Assembly: GCA_046330395.1 (NCBI GenBank)
Contig: JAXLSS010000015.1
Coordinates: forward strand, 16,385 to 80,384
DNA length: 64,000 bases
Direction: 5' to 3'
Source: Ga0077560 sp046330395
GTDB taxonomy: Bacteria; Actinomycetota; Thermoleophilia; Miltoncostaeales; Miltoncostaeaceae
The translations under genes were made by a program, and so were the position numbers. Below are positions 8,972-17,673 of the stretch, piece by piece (the stretch's first letter is position 1; each line of letters starts with the position of its first letter). Below the pieces are notes generated by a model. The model had not been told where the DNA came from. It made no database searches and saw only the letters and a program-made list of their open reading frames with translations.

Positions 8972-11107
8972 GTGACCGACCTCGTGGACAGCCTCAACCC
9001 GCCGCAGCGAGAGGCCGTCCTCCACGAGGGCGGACCCCTGCTGGTGCTCGCCGGCGCGGGCAGCGGTAAGACCCGCGTGCTCACCCACCGCATCGCGCAC
9101 CTCATCGCCGAGCGCGGCGTGCCGCCGTGGTCGATCCTGGCCATCACCTTCACCAACAAGGCGGCCGGCGAGATGCGCGAGCGCATCGCGCAGCTGGTGG
9201 GGCCGGTGGCGCGGGAGATCTGGGCCAGCACGTTCCACTCGGCGTGCGTGCGCATCCTGCGCCGCGACGCGGAGGCGGCGGGCTTCGACCCCCGGTTCGT
9301 CATCTACGACGCCGACGACCAGCTGCGCCTCATGCGCGCCTGCATGGTGGACGAGCACGTCGACCCCAAACGGGTGGCGCCCCGCGCTGCGCTCACGCGC
9401 ATCAGCGACGCCAAGAACCGGCTGCTCGACCCGGACGGCCTGGCCGACGAGGCCGGCGGGTTCGGCGACGAGATCGTGGTGCGCCTGTACCGGCGGTACG
9501 CCGACCGGCTGCGCGTCGCGGGGGCCATGGACTTCGACGACCTGCTGATGCAGACCGTGCGCCTGCTGGAGGGCAACGCGGAGGTGCGCGAGCGCTACCA
9601 GCGGCGGTTCCAGCACATCCTGGTGGACGAGTACCAGGACACCAACCACGCCCAGTACCGGCTGGTGCGCGTGCTGGCCGAGCCGCAGCGCAACGTGGTG
9701 GCGGTGGGCGACGACGACCAGGGCATCTACTCCTGGCGCGGCGCCGACGTGCGCAACATCCTCGACTTCGAGCGGGACTATCCCGAGGCGCATGTGGTGG
9801 CGCTGGAGCAGAATTACCGCTCCACCGGGACCATCCTCTCGGCGGCCAACGCGGTGGTGGCGCGCAACCGCGGCCGGCGCCCCAAGAAGCTGTGGACCGA
9901 CCGCGGCGACGGCGAGCCCATCCGCATCGACTCGTGCCGCGACGAGCACGAGGAGGCCCGCCTGGTGGTGACCGAGGTGGACCGCGCCCTGGCCGAGGGC
10001 ACCTCGCTGTCCGAGATCGCCGTGTTCTACCGCACCAACGCCCAGAGCCGCGCCATCGAGGACCAGCTGGTGCGCTCGCGTGTGGCCTACGCGGTGGTGG
10101 GCGGCCCCCGGTTCTACGAGCGCGCCGAGGTGCGCGACCTCATCGCCTACCTGCGGGTGGCGGCCAACCCCGCCGACGAGATCGCGCTGGCGCGCATGCT
10201 GGGCGCGCCGAAGCGCGGCATCGGCCCGGGGGCGGTGGCCAAGCTCACCGCCTTCGCCCAGGAGCACGGCATGGCGCCGGGCGACGCCCTGGGCCAGGCG
10301 GAGATGATCCCGGGCCTCACCCAGGCCCAGCGCACCGCGCTGCTCGAAACCGCGCAGACCGTGGGCGAGCTGGACCAGGCCGCCCGCGGCGGGCTGCCCC
10401 TGGAGCGCATCATCGACGTGGCCCTGGAACGCTCGGGCCTGCGGGCCGCCCTGCTGGCCGAGGGCACGCTGGAGGCGCAGGGACGCCTCGAGAACCTGGA
10501 CGAGCTGGTGAACGTGGCGGCCGAGTACGGCGCGCACGCCGACGACGCCACGCTGGCGGGCTTCCTGGAGGAGATCGCGCTGCAGAGCGACGCCGACCTG
10601 GTGGACCAGAGCCAGGGCATGGTCACGCTGATGACGGTGCACAACGCCAAGGGCCTCGAGTTCGACGTGGTGCTGATGACCGGCATGGAGGAGGGGGTGT
10701 TCCCCCACGCGCGCTCCGACACGCCGGAGACCCTGGAGGAGGAGCGTCGCCTCTGTTACGTCGGCATGACCCGGGCCCGGCGGCGGCTCATCCTCACCCA
10801 CGCGGAGACCCGGATGATGCACGGGGGCCGCGACTTCCGCCTGCCCTCGCGGTTCCTGGCGGAGGTGCCCCGCGAGGCGGTGGCACGGGCCGCGGGCGCC
10901 CCACGCCGCACGTCGTTCGCCGCCGCGCCGGCGCCCGCCGCCGGGGCGGCGCTGGAGACCGGTGACACGGTGGTGCACGCCACCTTCGGGGAGGGCGTGG
11001 TGACCGGTGTGGAGAGCCGCGGCCAGCTGGTGCGCGTGCGGTTTGCCAACGACGGGACCGAACGCCGGCTGATGGCCGGCGCGGCCCCGATGCGGAAGGT
11101 GGTGTGA
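8972..11107 (+). CDS. pcrA: ATP-dependent DNA helicase PcrA/UvrD
   Basis: A superfamily 1A 3'-5' DNA helicase used in nucleotide excision repair and removal of proteins from DNA. The 711-residue protein contains motif I GAGSGKT (about residues 28-34), motif II DEYQDTN, motif III GDDDQGIYSWRGA, motif IV ending EQNYRST, motif V VHNAKGLEFD and motif VI VGMTRARRRL. After residue 640 a Tudor-like tail (GDTVVHATFGEGVV), known in PcrA to bind RNA polymerase, is present. The GTG start lies 10 bases after TAGGAT (8956-8961). folD begins one base after its stop. Confidence 0.95.
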   Translation: MTDLVDSLNPPQREAVLHEGGPLLVLAGAGSGKTRVLTHRIAHLIAERGVPPWSILAITFTNKAAGEMRERIAQLVGPVAREIWASTFHSACVRILRRDAEAAGFDPRFVIYDADDQLRLMRACMVDEHVDPKRVAPRAALTRISDAKNRLLDPDGLADEAGGFGDEIVVRLYRRYADRLRVAGAMDFDDLLMQTVRLLEGNAEVRERYQRRFQHILVDEYQDTNHAQYRLVRVLAEPQRNVVAVGDDDQGIYSWRGADVRNILDFERDYPEAHVVALEQNYRSTGTILSAANAVVARNRGRRPKKLWTDRGDGEPIRIDSCRDEHEEARLVVTEVDRALAEGTSLSEIAVFYRTNAQSRAIEDQLVRSRVAYAVVGGPRFYERAEVRDLIAYLRVAANPADEIALARMLGAPKRGIGPGAVAKLTAFAQEHGMAPGDALGQAEMIPGLTQAQRTALLETAQTVGELDQAARGGLPLERIIDVALERSGLRAALLAEGTLEAQGRLENLDELVNVAAEYGAHADDATLAGFLEEIALQSDADLVDQSQGMVTLMTVHNAKGLEFDVVLMTGMEEGVFPHARSDTPETLEEERRLCYVGMTRARRRLILTHAETRMMHGGRDFRLPSRFLAEVPREAVARAAGAPRRTSFAAAPAPAAGAALETGDTVVHATFGEGVVTGVESRGQLVRVRFANDGTERRLMAGAAPMRKVV

Positions 11108-11108
11108 C

Positions 11109-11984
11109 ATGCCGGCGACGGTGATCGACGGGAAGGCCACGGCCGCCCGGGTGCGTGCCGAGGTGGCCCAGGGCGTGGCGGCGTTCCGCGCGGCACACGG
11201 CCGGGCACCGGGGCTGGTGGGCATCCAGGTGGGCGACGACCCCGCCAGCGAGCTGTACCAGGCCGGCAAGGCCCGGGCCGCCGAGGAGGTGGGGATGGTG
11301 CCGCGCCGCATCACGCTGCCCGCCGACACCACGCAGGCCCACCTGGACGCCCTCATCGACGAGCTCAACGCCGACGACGCCGTGGACGGCATGCTGGTGC
11401 AGCTGCCGGTGCCCGACCAGCTGTCCGAGCCGCTCATCGCCAACCGCATCCACCCCGACAAGGACGTGGACGGCTTCTCACCCATCAACCTGGGGCGCCT
11501 CATGCGGGGTGAGCCGGGCAACGTGCCCTGCACGCCGCAGGGGGTCATGCGCATGCTGGCCGACGCGCACGTGCCGCTGGTGGGGGCGCACGCGGTGGTG
11601 GTGGGCCGCAGCCTCATCGTGGGCAAGCCCCAGGCCATGCTCCTGCTGGCCGAGCACTGCACCGTCACCATCGCGCACTCCCGCACCCGCGACCTGCCGG
11701 CCCTCTGCCGCACCGCCGACATCCTGGTGGCCGCCGTGGGGCGCGCCGAGATGATCCGGGGCGACTGGGTCAAACCGGGCGCCGCCGTGATGGACGTGGG
11801 GATCAACCGCACGGACGCGGGCCTGCGCGGGGACGTGGCGTTCGACGAGGCCGCCCAGGTGGCCGGCTGGATCACGCCCGTGCCCGGCGGGGTGGGGCCC
11901 ACCACCATCGCCTATCTTCTCGCCAACACCCTCGAGGCCGCCCACCGGCGTGCCGGGGACGACACGAAGGGAACCGCTGCATGA
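11109..11984 (+). CDS. folD: Methylenetetrahydrofolate dehydrogenase/cyclohydrolase
   Basis: FolD interconverts 5,10-methylene- and 10-formyl-tetrahydrofolate with NADP. The 291-residue protein carries the substrate motif ELYQAGKARAAEEVG (Lys of the YxxxK signature), the conserved VQLPVPDQ, KDVDGFSPINLG and the Rossmann signature VVGRSLIVGKP, ending with TPVPGGVGPTTIAYLL. It sits one base after pcrA and overlaps the F420 reductase by 4 bases, so the three are likely one transcript. It may supply formyl-THF chemistry to the formate dehydrogenase system 32 kb away. Confidence 0.95.
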   Translation: MPATVIDGKATAARVRAEVAQGVAAFRAAHGRAPGLVGIQVGDDPASELYQAGKARAAEEVGMVPRRITLPADTTQAHLDALIDELNADDAVDGMLVQLPVPDQLSEPLIANRIHPDKDVDGFSPINLGRLMRGEPGNVPCTPQGVMRMLADAHVPLVGAHAVVVGRSLIVGKPQAMLLLAEHCTVTIAHSRTRDLPALCRTADILVAAVGRAEMIRGDWVKPGAAVMDVGINRTDAGLRGDVAFDEAAQVAGWITPVPGGVGPTTIAYLLANTLEAAHRRAGDDTKGTAA

Positions 11985-12649
11985 AGATCGCGATCTTTGG
12001 AGGGACCGGCGACCTGGGCCGTGGCCTCGCCATCTGCTTCGCCGCCGCCGGCCACGAGATCATCGTGGGCTCGCGCAGCCAGGAGAAGGCGGACACCGCC
12101 GCCGCCGGCCTCAGGGAGGCCCTGCCGGACGGCACGTTCGTGCCCATGGAGAACGCCGCCGCGGCGGCGGCGGGGGAGATCGCCGTGGTCTCCATCCCGT
12201 GGGAGGGCATCGACTCCACCATCCCCGCGCTGGCCGAGCCCCTGCAGGGCAAGGTGCTCATCTCGGTGGTGAACGCCCTCAAGTTCGGTAAGGCGGGCGC
12301 AATCGCCGTGCAGGGCGAGGAGCTGCCCGGCGGCGGCCCGTCCTGCGCGCACCGCATCCAGGAGCTGGCCCCCGAGGCCAAGGTCGTGGTGGCCTACAAC
12401 AACCTCCCCGCCGCCGCGCTGCAGGCGCGCCACAACCTGGATGCCGACGTGCTGGTGTGCGGCAAGAGCCGTGAGGCCCGCGAGCAGGTGATCGAGCTCA
12501 CCAAGTCGCTGCCGGGCGCGCGCGCCCTGGACGCCGGCCCGCTGGCCAACGCGATCATCATCGAGGGCTCCACCGCGTTGATCATCAACCTCAACAAGCG
12601 GTACGGCGGGGAGGCCAGCATGGCCATCACCGGGCTGGAGAACGCCTAG
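11981..12649 (+). CDS. npdG: NADPH:F420 reductase
   Basis: A 222-residue Rossmann-fold enzyme that passes hydride between NADP(H) and deazaflavin cofactor F420. The N-terminus IAIFGGTGDLGRGLA binds the dinucleotide, SRSQEKA recognises the NADP 2'-phosphate, and the VVSIPWEGI and VVAYNNLPAA segments match the F420-dependent NADP reductase family. It implies that this organism makes F420. It starts by overlapping folD and ends before a strong terminator hairpin. Confidence 0.88.
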   Translation: MKIAIFGGTGDLGRGLAICFAAAGHEIIVGSRSQEKADTAAAGLREALPDGTFVPMENAAAAAAGEIAVVSIPWEGIDSTIPALAEPLQGKVLISVVNALKFGKAGAIAVQGEELPGGGPSCAHRIQELAPEAKVVVAYNNLPAAALQARHNLDADVLVCGKSREAREQVIELTKSLPGARALDAGPLANAIIIEGSTALIINLNKRYGGEASMAITGLENA

Positions 12650-12682
12650 CCCAGGGGGATCTCACTGTTGTGAGTGTCCGCG

Positions 12683-12717
12683 GGCGGGGAGGGACCCGTG
12701 CCTGGTTCCTCCCCGCC
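12683..12717. terminator. Bidirectional terminator hairpin
   Basis: A perfect 10-bp stem, GGCGGGGAGG (12683-12692) with CCTCCCCGCC (12708-12717) and a 15-nt loop. On the plus strand it ends the pcrA-folD-npdG transcript. On the minus strand it would end the candidate small RNA starting near 12781 or read-through from the nitroreductase. A smaller dyad (CTCAC-TGTT-GTGAG) lies at 12661-12674. Confidence 0.65.
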
Positions 12718-12781
12718 GAACACACGGGCCTTTGCGCCACCGGACAGCGGTGCCCACGCTGGGGGGCTGCCGCGCGTTCCC
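12683..12781 (-). ncRNA. Candidate small structured RNA with its own sigma-28-like promoter
   Basis: No credible gene fills 12650-12881. On the minus strand a sigma-28-like promoter (12787-12813) would start a transcript near 12781. That transcript could form an internal hairpin (minus-strand GGCAGC at 12771-12766 with GCTGTC at 12748-12743, one G-U pair) and would end at the strong stem 12683-12717, giving an RNA of about 100 nt. No downstream gene lies on this strand. Blocks CAGGGAACGC and GGCGCAAAGGCC faintly recall c-di-GMP-I aptamers, but key features are missing. This is a hypothesis. Confidence 0.25.
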
Positions 12782-12786
12782 TGTGT

Positions 12787-12813
12787 GTATCGAGTGGTGG
12801 TTCTGCGACTTGA
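12787..12813 (-). promoter_or_regulatory. Sigma-28 (FliA/WhiG)-like promoter on the minus strand
   Basis: Read on the minus strand: TCAAGTCG-N11-CTCGATAC, compared with the FliA consensus TAAAGTTT-N11-GCCGATAA. Spacing is exact and the key TCAA and CGATA blocks are conserved. It points away from the nitroreductase into the gene-free 12.65-12.79 kb stretch. Confidence 0.45.
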
Positions 12814-12881
12814 GGGAAACCCCCACCCGGGGTGCGGCGGAAACCCCGTCCGCACCCGCGGCCGGGCCGCCCCGTCCCAGC

Positions 12882-13445
12882 TCAGGCGCCGTCCCGCCAT
12901 TCGGTGACGTCGTCGGGCGACCGGCGGGGTTGCGGGGCCGCCGACTCGTCGGGGTACCCCAGGTACACGAACGCCACGATGGCGTCGTCGGGGCCCAGGC
13001 CCAGGTGCGCGCGCACCTCCTCCTCGTCGCAGAACAGCCCCGACCGCCACACGGCGCCAAGGCCCTCGTGATGCGCCTCCAGCAGGAGGTTCTGCACCGC
13101 CGCGGCCACGGCGTCGCGGTCCTCGCGGCGCACCACCGGGTCGTCGCCGTCCACCACCTGGATGCACGCGATGATCACCGGCGCCCGGTGGGCCAGGGCC
13201 ACAAGGCCGGCCCGGGCTTGCGGGTCCTGACCGGGCTTGGCCCGCTGCACCGCGTCCGCGTGCGCCTCGCCCAGGGCGGTGCGCGCCGCACCGGTCCGCA
13301 CCACGAACCGCCACGGCTGCGTGAGCTTGTGGTTGGGCGCCCACGTTGCGGCGGTGATGAGCCGCTGGATCACCGCCCGGTCCACGGGACGTTCCGTCAC
13401 CCGGTTCACCGACCGGCGGGTCGCGATCGCCTCACTCACGTTCAT
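12882..13445 (-). CDS. Nitroreductase-family protein
   Basis: A 187-residue FMN-dependent oxidoreductase of the nitroreductase superfamily. Typical features are the N-terminal EAIATRRSVN (FMN phosphate contact), TWAPNHKLTQPWRFVV, and the C-terminal GLGAVWRSG region with a YLGYPDE end. Substrate unknown. ATG 13445 overlaps the stop of the upstream zincin by 4 bases, so the two are coupled. The closing tail is charged and short. Confidence 0.87.
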   Translation of the reverse strand: MNVSEAIATRRSVNRVTERPVDRAVIQRLITAATWAPNHKLTQPWRFVVRTGAARTALGEAHADAVQRAKPGQDPQARAGLVALAHRAPVIIACIQVVDGDDPVVRREDRDAVAAAVQNLLLEAHHEGLGAVWRSGLFCDEEEVRAHLGLGPDDAIVAFVYLGYPDESAAPQPRRSPDDVTEWRDGA

Positions 13446-13795
13446 CCATACCCCAATCGCTCGAGTTGGTCCTCGTCCATGCCCAGGTGGTGCCCCACCT
13501 CGTGCAGCACCGTGACGCGCACCTGGGTGGCCAGGTCGGCCGGATCCGGGTGGTCCCACATCATCGGCTGCATGAAGATGGTGATGCGCGGTGGCAGGGC
13601 CGCCACGCCGGCCTGGCCGGGAGCCGTCATGGGGACACCGTGGTACTGGCCGTACAGCCTCCCGTGACCGGGCGGGGCGTGCAGCTCCACCGTCACCACC
13701 ACGTTCCGCAGGGCCTCGGCGAAGGGGCTGGGGATCTCGTCCAGCACCGTGGCCACCAGGGCCTCGAACTCCTCCTGGGTCATCACGCGCAACAT
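13442..13795 (-). CDS. Small zincin-like metallopeptidase
   Basis: A 117-residue member of the minimal metallopeptidase family (formerly DUF1025) common in actinobacteria. The active-site motif HEVGHHLGMDE (HExxH plus a third ligand further on) is near residue 97. The N-terminus, MTQEEFEALVATVLDEIP, matches the family start, so the real start may be ATG 13783, which lies 10 bases after a TACGAT box (13799-13794, minus strand). Biological substrate unknown. Confidence 0.85.
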   Translation of the reverse strand: MLRVMTQEEFEALVATVLDEIPSPFAEALRNVVVTVELHAPPGHGRLYGQYHGVPMTAPGQAGVAALPPRITIFMQPMMWDHPDPADLATQVRVTVLHEVGHHLGMDEDQLERLGYG

Positions 13796-13898
13796 CGTAG
13801 ACAGCGCGGCGGCACTGACCGGATGGGCGGTTCATCACCGCGGGCCGCCCGTCCGCAATGGGGGTGACCGGCGCGGACCATCCGGGTTGACTGGATGC

Positions 13899-15716
13899 AT
13901 GCCGATGCGCCGTCTGTTCCGTCTCGCCGTGCTGTGCGCCGTGTGCGCCCTGATGGCGGCGACGCCGGGGCTGGGGGGCACGTCGTCCGTGGCGCCGATC
14001 CCCGTCAGCACCGCCCTCAACCGGCTCACCCACGGCCAGGCGCAGCGCGCCACGCTGGTGCTGAGCCCGGTGACGCCCACGTTGCACCTCACGGCCGGGT
14101 CGAAGCGCTACGTGGCCCAGGTGACCCAGGACATGGCGCGGGACATCGTCAGCGCGGCGCGGCGCGGCCACGTGCCGCTCACGGTGGAGCGGCCCAGCAG
14201 CGCGTCCCCCATCACGACCACGCTGCACACCGGCGGCGGCGGCTTCGACCTGACCACCTGGATGCAGACCTGGGGCTCCATGCTGCTGCTGGCCGCGCTG
14301 GTGGTTGTGTCCGGGATGGCCCTGCGCGTGGCCGGCGCCGGGCGGTTCAAGCAGCGGCTGCGGCCCGTGCGGTCCGCCACGACCTTCGCCGACATCGCCG
14401 GCATCGACGAGATCCGCGACGACGTGGCCGAGATCGCGGACGTGCTGCGCAACCCCAGGCCGTACAAGGCGCTGGGCGCGCACCTGCCCAAGGGCATCAT
14501 CCTCCACGGGCCGCCGGGCACCGGGAAGACCCTGCTGGCCAAGGCCGTGGCGGGGGAGGCCGGGGTGAAGTTCTTCTCGGCGTCGGGCTCGGAGTTCGTG
14601 GAGATGTACGCGGGCCTGGGGTCGCGCCGCGTGCGGGCCCTGTTCGCCGCCGCCCGCAAGGCCGCGCCGGCGGTGGTGTACATCGACGAGATCGACGCCG
14701 TGGGCGCGCGCCGCAACGGCCACGCCTCCAGCGGTGAGCGCGAGCACACCCTCGACCAGCTGCTGGCCGAGATGGACGGCTTCCACACCGACCCCGACCG
14801 CCCGGTGGTGGTGCTGGCATCCACCAACCGCCTCAGCGACCTGGATCCCGCGCTGGTGCGCTCCGGTCGCTTCGACCGCAAGATCCCGGTGGGCTACCCC
14901 GACCGGCGCGCCCGCCGCGAGATCCTGGAGGTGCACCTCGCGAACCGCCCCGTGGCGGCGGACACCGACCGCGTGGCCGCGATGACCGCCGGCCTGGCGG
15001 GGGCCGACCTGGCGGCGCTGTGCAACGAGGCCGCGTTCGAGGCCGCCCGCGCCGGCATGCGCGAGATCGACCTGGACCACTTCCGCCGTGCGCTTCTGCG
15101 CCTGGCCGGCGGGCCCGAGCACCGCAGCAAGGTGATGACCGATGCGGAGCGCCGGCTGGTGGCGTACCACGAGATGGGGCACGCCCTGGTGGCCCACATG
15201 TCGGCCAGCTACCCGCCCGTGGAGCGCGTCACGGTGATCCCGCAGGGCCACGCCCTGGGCGTGACCATCTGGCTGCCGGACGAGGACAAGTTCCTGGCGA
15301 CCCGCACGGAGCTGATGGAGGAGCTGGCCGTGGCCCTGGGGGGCCGGGCCGCCGAGGAGATCGTGTTCGGCGATGTCACCAGCGGCGCCGCCAGCGACCT
15401 GGAGTCGGCCGCCCGTGTGGCGCGCCGCATGGCCGGCGAGCTGGCCATGGCCGCACCCACCACCCACGAGGCCATCCTGGTGGGCCTGCCCGCCCCGCGC
15501 GACGAACGCTCGGCGGAGGACGTGGAGCTCGCCGCGCAGCGCCTGGTGGGCCAGGCATTCCTGGAGGCCGTGCGCGTGCTCACCGAGCATCGCGACCTGC
15601 TGGAGCTGGGCGCCCAGGAGCTGCTGGAGCGGGAGGCCATGGATCGCGACGAGATCCTGCGCCTGCTGGGCCCGCGGCCGGGCACGGGCCGGTTGGCCCC
15701 GCTCGACGCCGTGTAG
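13899..15716 (+). CDS. ftsH: FtsH-type AAA+ membrane zinc protease
   Basis: A 605-residue membrane-anchored ATP-dependent protease that degrades membrane and unstable cytosolic proteins. Order: TM1 (about residues 7-22), a periplasmic domain, TM2 (about 127-143), the AAA+ module with Walker A GPPGTGKT, pore motif FVEM, Walker B VVYIDEID and the second region of homology (LDPALVRSGRFDR), then the peptidase with HEMGH and the third zinc ligand Asp in ASDLESA. The periplasmic domain is dissimilar to the usual one. Not in an operon. ATG 13905 is an alternative start. Confidence 0.92.
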   Translation: MPMRRLFRLAVLCAVCALMAATPGLGGTSSVAPIPVSTALNRLTHGQAQRATLVLSPVTPTLHLTAGSKRYVAQVTQDMARDIVSAARRGHVPLTVERPSSASPITTTLHTGGGGFDLTTWMQTWGSMLLLAALVVVSGMALRVAGAGRFKQRLRPVRSATTFADIAGIDEIRDDVAEIADVLRNPRPYKALGAHLPKGIILHGPPGTGKTLLAKAVAGEAGVKFFSASGSEFVEMYAGLGSRRVRALFAAARKAAPAVVYIDEIDAVGARRNGHASSGEREHTLDQLLAEMDGFHTDPDRPVVVLASTNRLSDLDPALVRSGRFDRKIPVGYPDRRARREILEVHLANRPVAADTDRVAAMTAGLAGADLAALCNEAAFEAARAGMREIDLDHFRRALLRLAGGPEHRSKVMTDAERRLVAYHEMGHALVAHMSASYPPVERVTVIPQGHALGVTIWLPDEDKFLATRTELMEELAVALGGRAAEEIVFGDVTSGAASDLESAARVARRMAGELAMAAPTTHEAILVGLPAPRDERSAEDVELAAQRLVGQAFLEAVRVLTEHRDLLELGAQELLEREAMDRDEILRLLGPRPGTGRLAPLDAV

Positions 15717-15803
15717 GGCGACGCGCCGCAGGAATGGCGGCTCGACACGGCGCTGGCCTCACCGGTCCGGTGTGACACTCCGGCGGTGCCGGCCGTACGC
15801 TCG

Positions 15804-15885
15804 TCGGGCATCCGGGCTGATGACGTGACGAAGGAGTGTCCCGTTCAGGGAGACACACTCCTGTGTCTCGGCCCGGATGCCCCGA
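15804..15885. repeat. Nested dyad element with two competing hairpins
   Basis: An outer inverted repeat (TCGGGCATCCGGGC at 15804-15817 and GCCCGGATGCCCCGA at 15871-15885, one bulged base) encloses two mutually exclusive hairpins: AGGAGTGT (15832-15839) with ACACTCCT (15855-15862), and GAGACACA (15850-15857) with TGTGTCTC (15862-15869). It lies between convergent genes. It may be a bidirectional terminator or a mobile palindromic unit. The rest of the gap 15717-15803 shows nothing recognisable. Confidence 0.55.
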
Positions 15886-15898
15886 CATGGCGCGGCGC

Positions 15899-16909
15899 TC
15901 AGGGCAGGAACGAGGCGTTCACCGCCCGCGACAGGTCGGTGCCCGGGGACGGGGTGAGGAGCTTGTTGGCGGTCATCCAGCCGGTGAAGGCCGTCCACCG
16001 GCCGGCGCTGAGCCACAGCGGGTGGTGCCCGGCGGGCACCAGCAGCGGGGCCGTCAGGCGCACCTGATCGCGCAGCGAGGTGGCGTCCAGATCGCCGTTG
16101 GCGTGCAGCAGGGCCGTCACCGCCCCGGCCGGGTTGGCCGCCGCCCACGCCTGGCCCTTGGCCAGGGCGGCCAGGAACGACCGCACCACCCCCGGCCGCG
16201 TCGCTGCCAGGTGGTCGCTGGTGACCACCACCAGCTCGTCGTAGGTGGGCACGCCGTAGCGGTCCAGCCGGAACACGCTCAGGGGCACATGCTTGGCGCG
16301 CAGGTCGGTCTGCTCGATGTTCCAGTACGCGCCGATGACCGCGTCCACCCGGCCGGCCGCGAGGGCGGGCGACAGGTTGAAGCCCACGTTGCGCATCCGC
16401 ACCTTGGCGGGGTCGCCGCCGTCGGCCCGCACCACGGTGTCCAGGAGCACGCGATCGGATGGCACGCCCGCGGCACCCACCGTGTGGCCCTCCAGGTCGC
16501 GGGGACGCCGGATGCCGCGATCGGAGCGGGCGATGATGCTGTTGAGGGGCGTCCCCACCAGCGCTCCCACCGCCACCACCGGGATGCCGCGGTTGCGTGC
16601 CAGCAGCACCTCCGGCTCGTAGGAGATGGCGAACGGGGCCTTCCCGGCGGCCACCTGGGTGAGCGCGGCGGCGGGGTCGTTGGGCACCGTGGTGGACACC
16701 TTCAGGCCCGCCTCGCGGAAGAACCCCTGGTCGACGGCGCCGATGAGGCCGACGTGGTCGGCGTTGGCGTACCAGTCCAGCACCACCCTCACGGCCGTGG
16801 TGCCACCGGCGGTGGTGCCGGGGGAGCCGGATGACCCTGAGCCGCACCCGGCCAGCAGGGCCGCGGCCGTGAGCGCCAGGGAGACGGGGAGCAGGAGACG
16901 TCGGATCAC
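15899..16909 (-). CDS. ABC substrate-binding lipoprotein, thiamin-precursor (ThiY/NMT1) type
   Basis: A 336-residue periplasmic-binding lipoprotein. Signal peptide and lipobox LLAGCGSG (Cys near residue 21) are clear. The mature part opens RVVLDWYANADHVGL, the NMT1/ThiY signature (WxxNxxH) for 4-amino-5-hydroxymethyl-pyrimidine-type thiamin precursors. It is the last gene of a leftward riboswitch-controlled operon, and its GTG overlaps the permease stop by 4 bases. The substrate follows from family and context and is not proven. Confidence 0.87.
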   Translation of the reverse strand: MIRRLLLPVSLALTAAALLAGCGSGSSGSPGTTAGGTTAVRVVLDWYANADHVGLIGAVDQGFFREAGLKVSTTVPNDPAAALTQVAAGKAPFAISYEPEVLLARNRGIPVVAVGALVGTPLNSIIARSDRGIRRPRDLEGHTVGAAGVPSDRVLLDTVVRADGGDPAKVRMRNVGFNLSPALAAGRVDAVIGAYWNIEQTDLRAKHVPLSVFRLDRYGVPTYDELVVVTSDHLAATRPGVVRSFLAALAKGQAWAAANPAGAVTALLHANGDLDATSLRDQVRLTAPLLVPAGHHPLWLSAGRWTAFTGWMTANKLLTPSPGTDLSRAVNASFLP

Positions 16910-17673
16910 AGGTGGGCCCTCCAGGACGGTCGGGTGGGACGGGAACGATGGGGGAACGCGAGCCGCTCGCAGGCGGCGACCAGCCCGAACAGGCCGATGC
17001 CGATCAGCGCCAGGAGACCAACGGCGGCCATGGCCAGGCGGGTGTCGAACTGGCCGGTGGAGATCACGGTGAGGTAGCCCAGGCCGCGGTCGGCACCCAC
17101 GTACTCGGCCACCACGGCGCCGGTGACGGCGAACACGGCGGCCATCCGCAGGCCCGAGAACATCACGGGCAGGGCGCTGGGCAACGTCACGTGGCGCCAC
17201 AGCCACGCGCGGCCGGCGCCCATGCTGCGCATGGTGCGGATGAGGCCCGGGTCGGCGGCCCGGAACCCGTCGACGGCCGTCACGATCACCGGGAACACGC
17301 ACATCAGGGCGGCCACCGCGATCTGGGTGGTGGTGTAGCCCAGCCAGATCGCGAGGATGGGGGCCAGGGACAGCACCGGGACGGCCTGGCTGGCCACCAC
17401 CCACGGCGACAGGGTGAGGTCCAGCACGCGCGAGGCGGCGATACCCACCGCCAGCACCAGGCCCACGGCCACGGCCACCGCCAGCCCCACCCCGGTCTCC
17501 AGCAGCGTGGCCTGCGCGTGGAACCACAACCGGCCTCGGTGGTCCACCGCCGTGGCGGCCACCTGGGCGGGGGAGGGCAGCAGCCACGACCGCGGCGCCC
17601 ACAGCCACACGATGCACTGCCACGCGAGCACCCCAAGGCAGGGCAGCCCCAGGGCGGCCAGGCGGCGGGTCAA
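16906..17673 (-). CDS. ABC transporter permease, thiamin-precursor importer
   Basis: A 255-residue inner-membrane permease with about six helices. The cytoplasmic EAA-type loop is visible as DPGLIRTMRSMGAGRAWLW followed by HVTLPSALP, which couples to the ATPase. The TTG start at 17673 overlaps the ATPase stop (TTGA), so translation is coupled. A longer open frame upstream is Arg/Pro-rich and is antisense shadow. Family: BPD-transporter permeases of the SsuC/ThiX group. Confidence 0.87.
   Translation of the reverse strand: MTRRLAALGLPCLGVLAWQCIVWLWAPRSWLLPSPAQVAATAVDHRGRLWFHAQATLLETGVGLAVAVAVGLVLAVGIAASRVLDLTLSPWVVASQAVPVLSLAPILAIWLGYTTTQIAVAALMCVFPVIVTAVDGFRAADPGLIRTMRSMGAGRAWLWRHVTLPSALPVMFSGLRMAAVFAVTGAVVAEYVGADRGLGYLTVISTGQFDTRLAMAAVGLLALIGIGLFGLVAACERLAFPHRSRPTRPSWRAHL

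Noticed and set aside
7421..11908. A 1495-codon open frame on the minus strand opposite cysE, pcrA and folD
   Set aside because: It is an antisense shadow of GC-rich coding sequence; only its last 229 codons (7421-8110) form the real GNAT gene.
12720..12788. A full c-di-GMP-I riboswitch on the minus strand
   Set aside because: Two short blocks look similar, but the GAAA tetraloop and second helix are missing, the P1 strand would overlap the predicted promoter, and no gene lies downstream.
12882..15590. A 902-codon minus-strand frame spanning ftsH
   Set aside because: Only 12882-13445 encodes a recognisable protein (nitroreductase); the rest is shadow of ftsH and the zincin gene.
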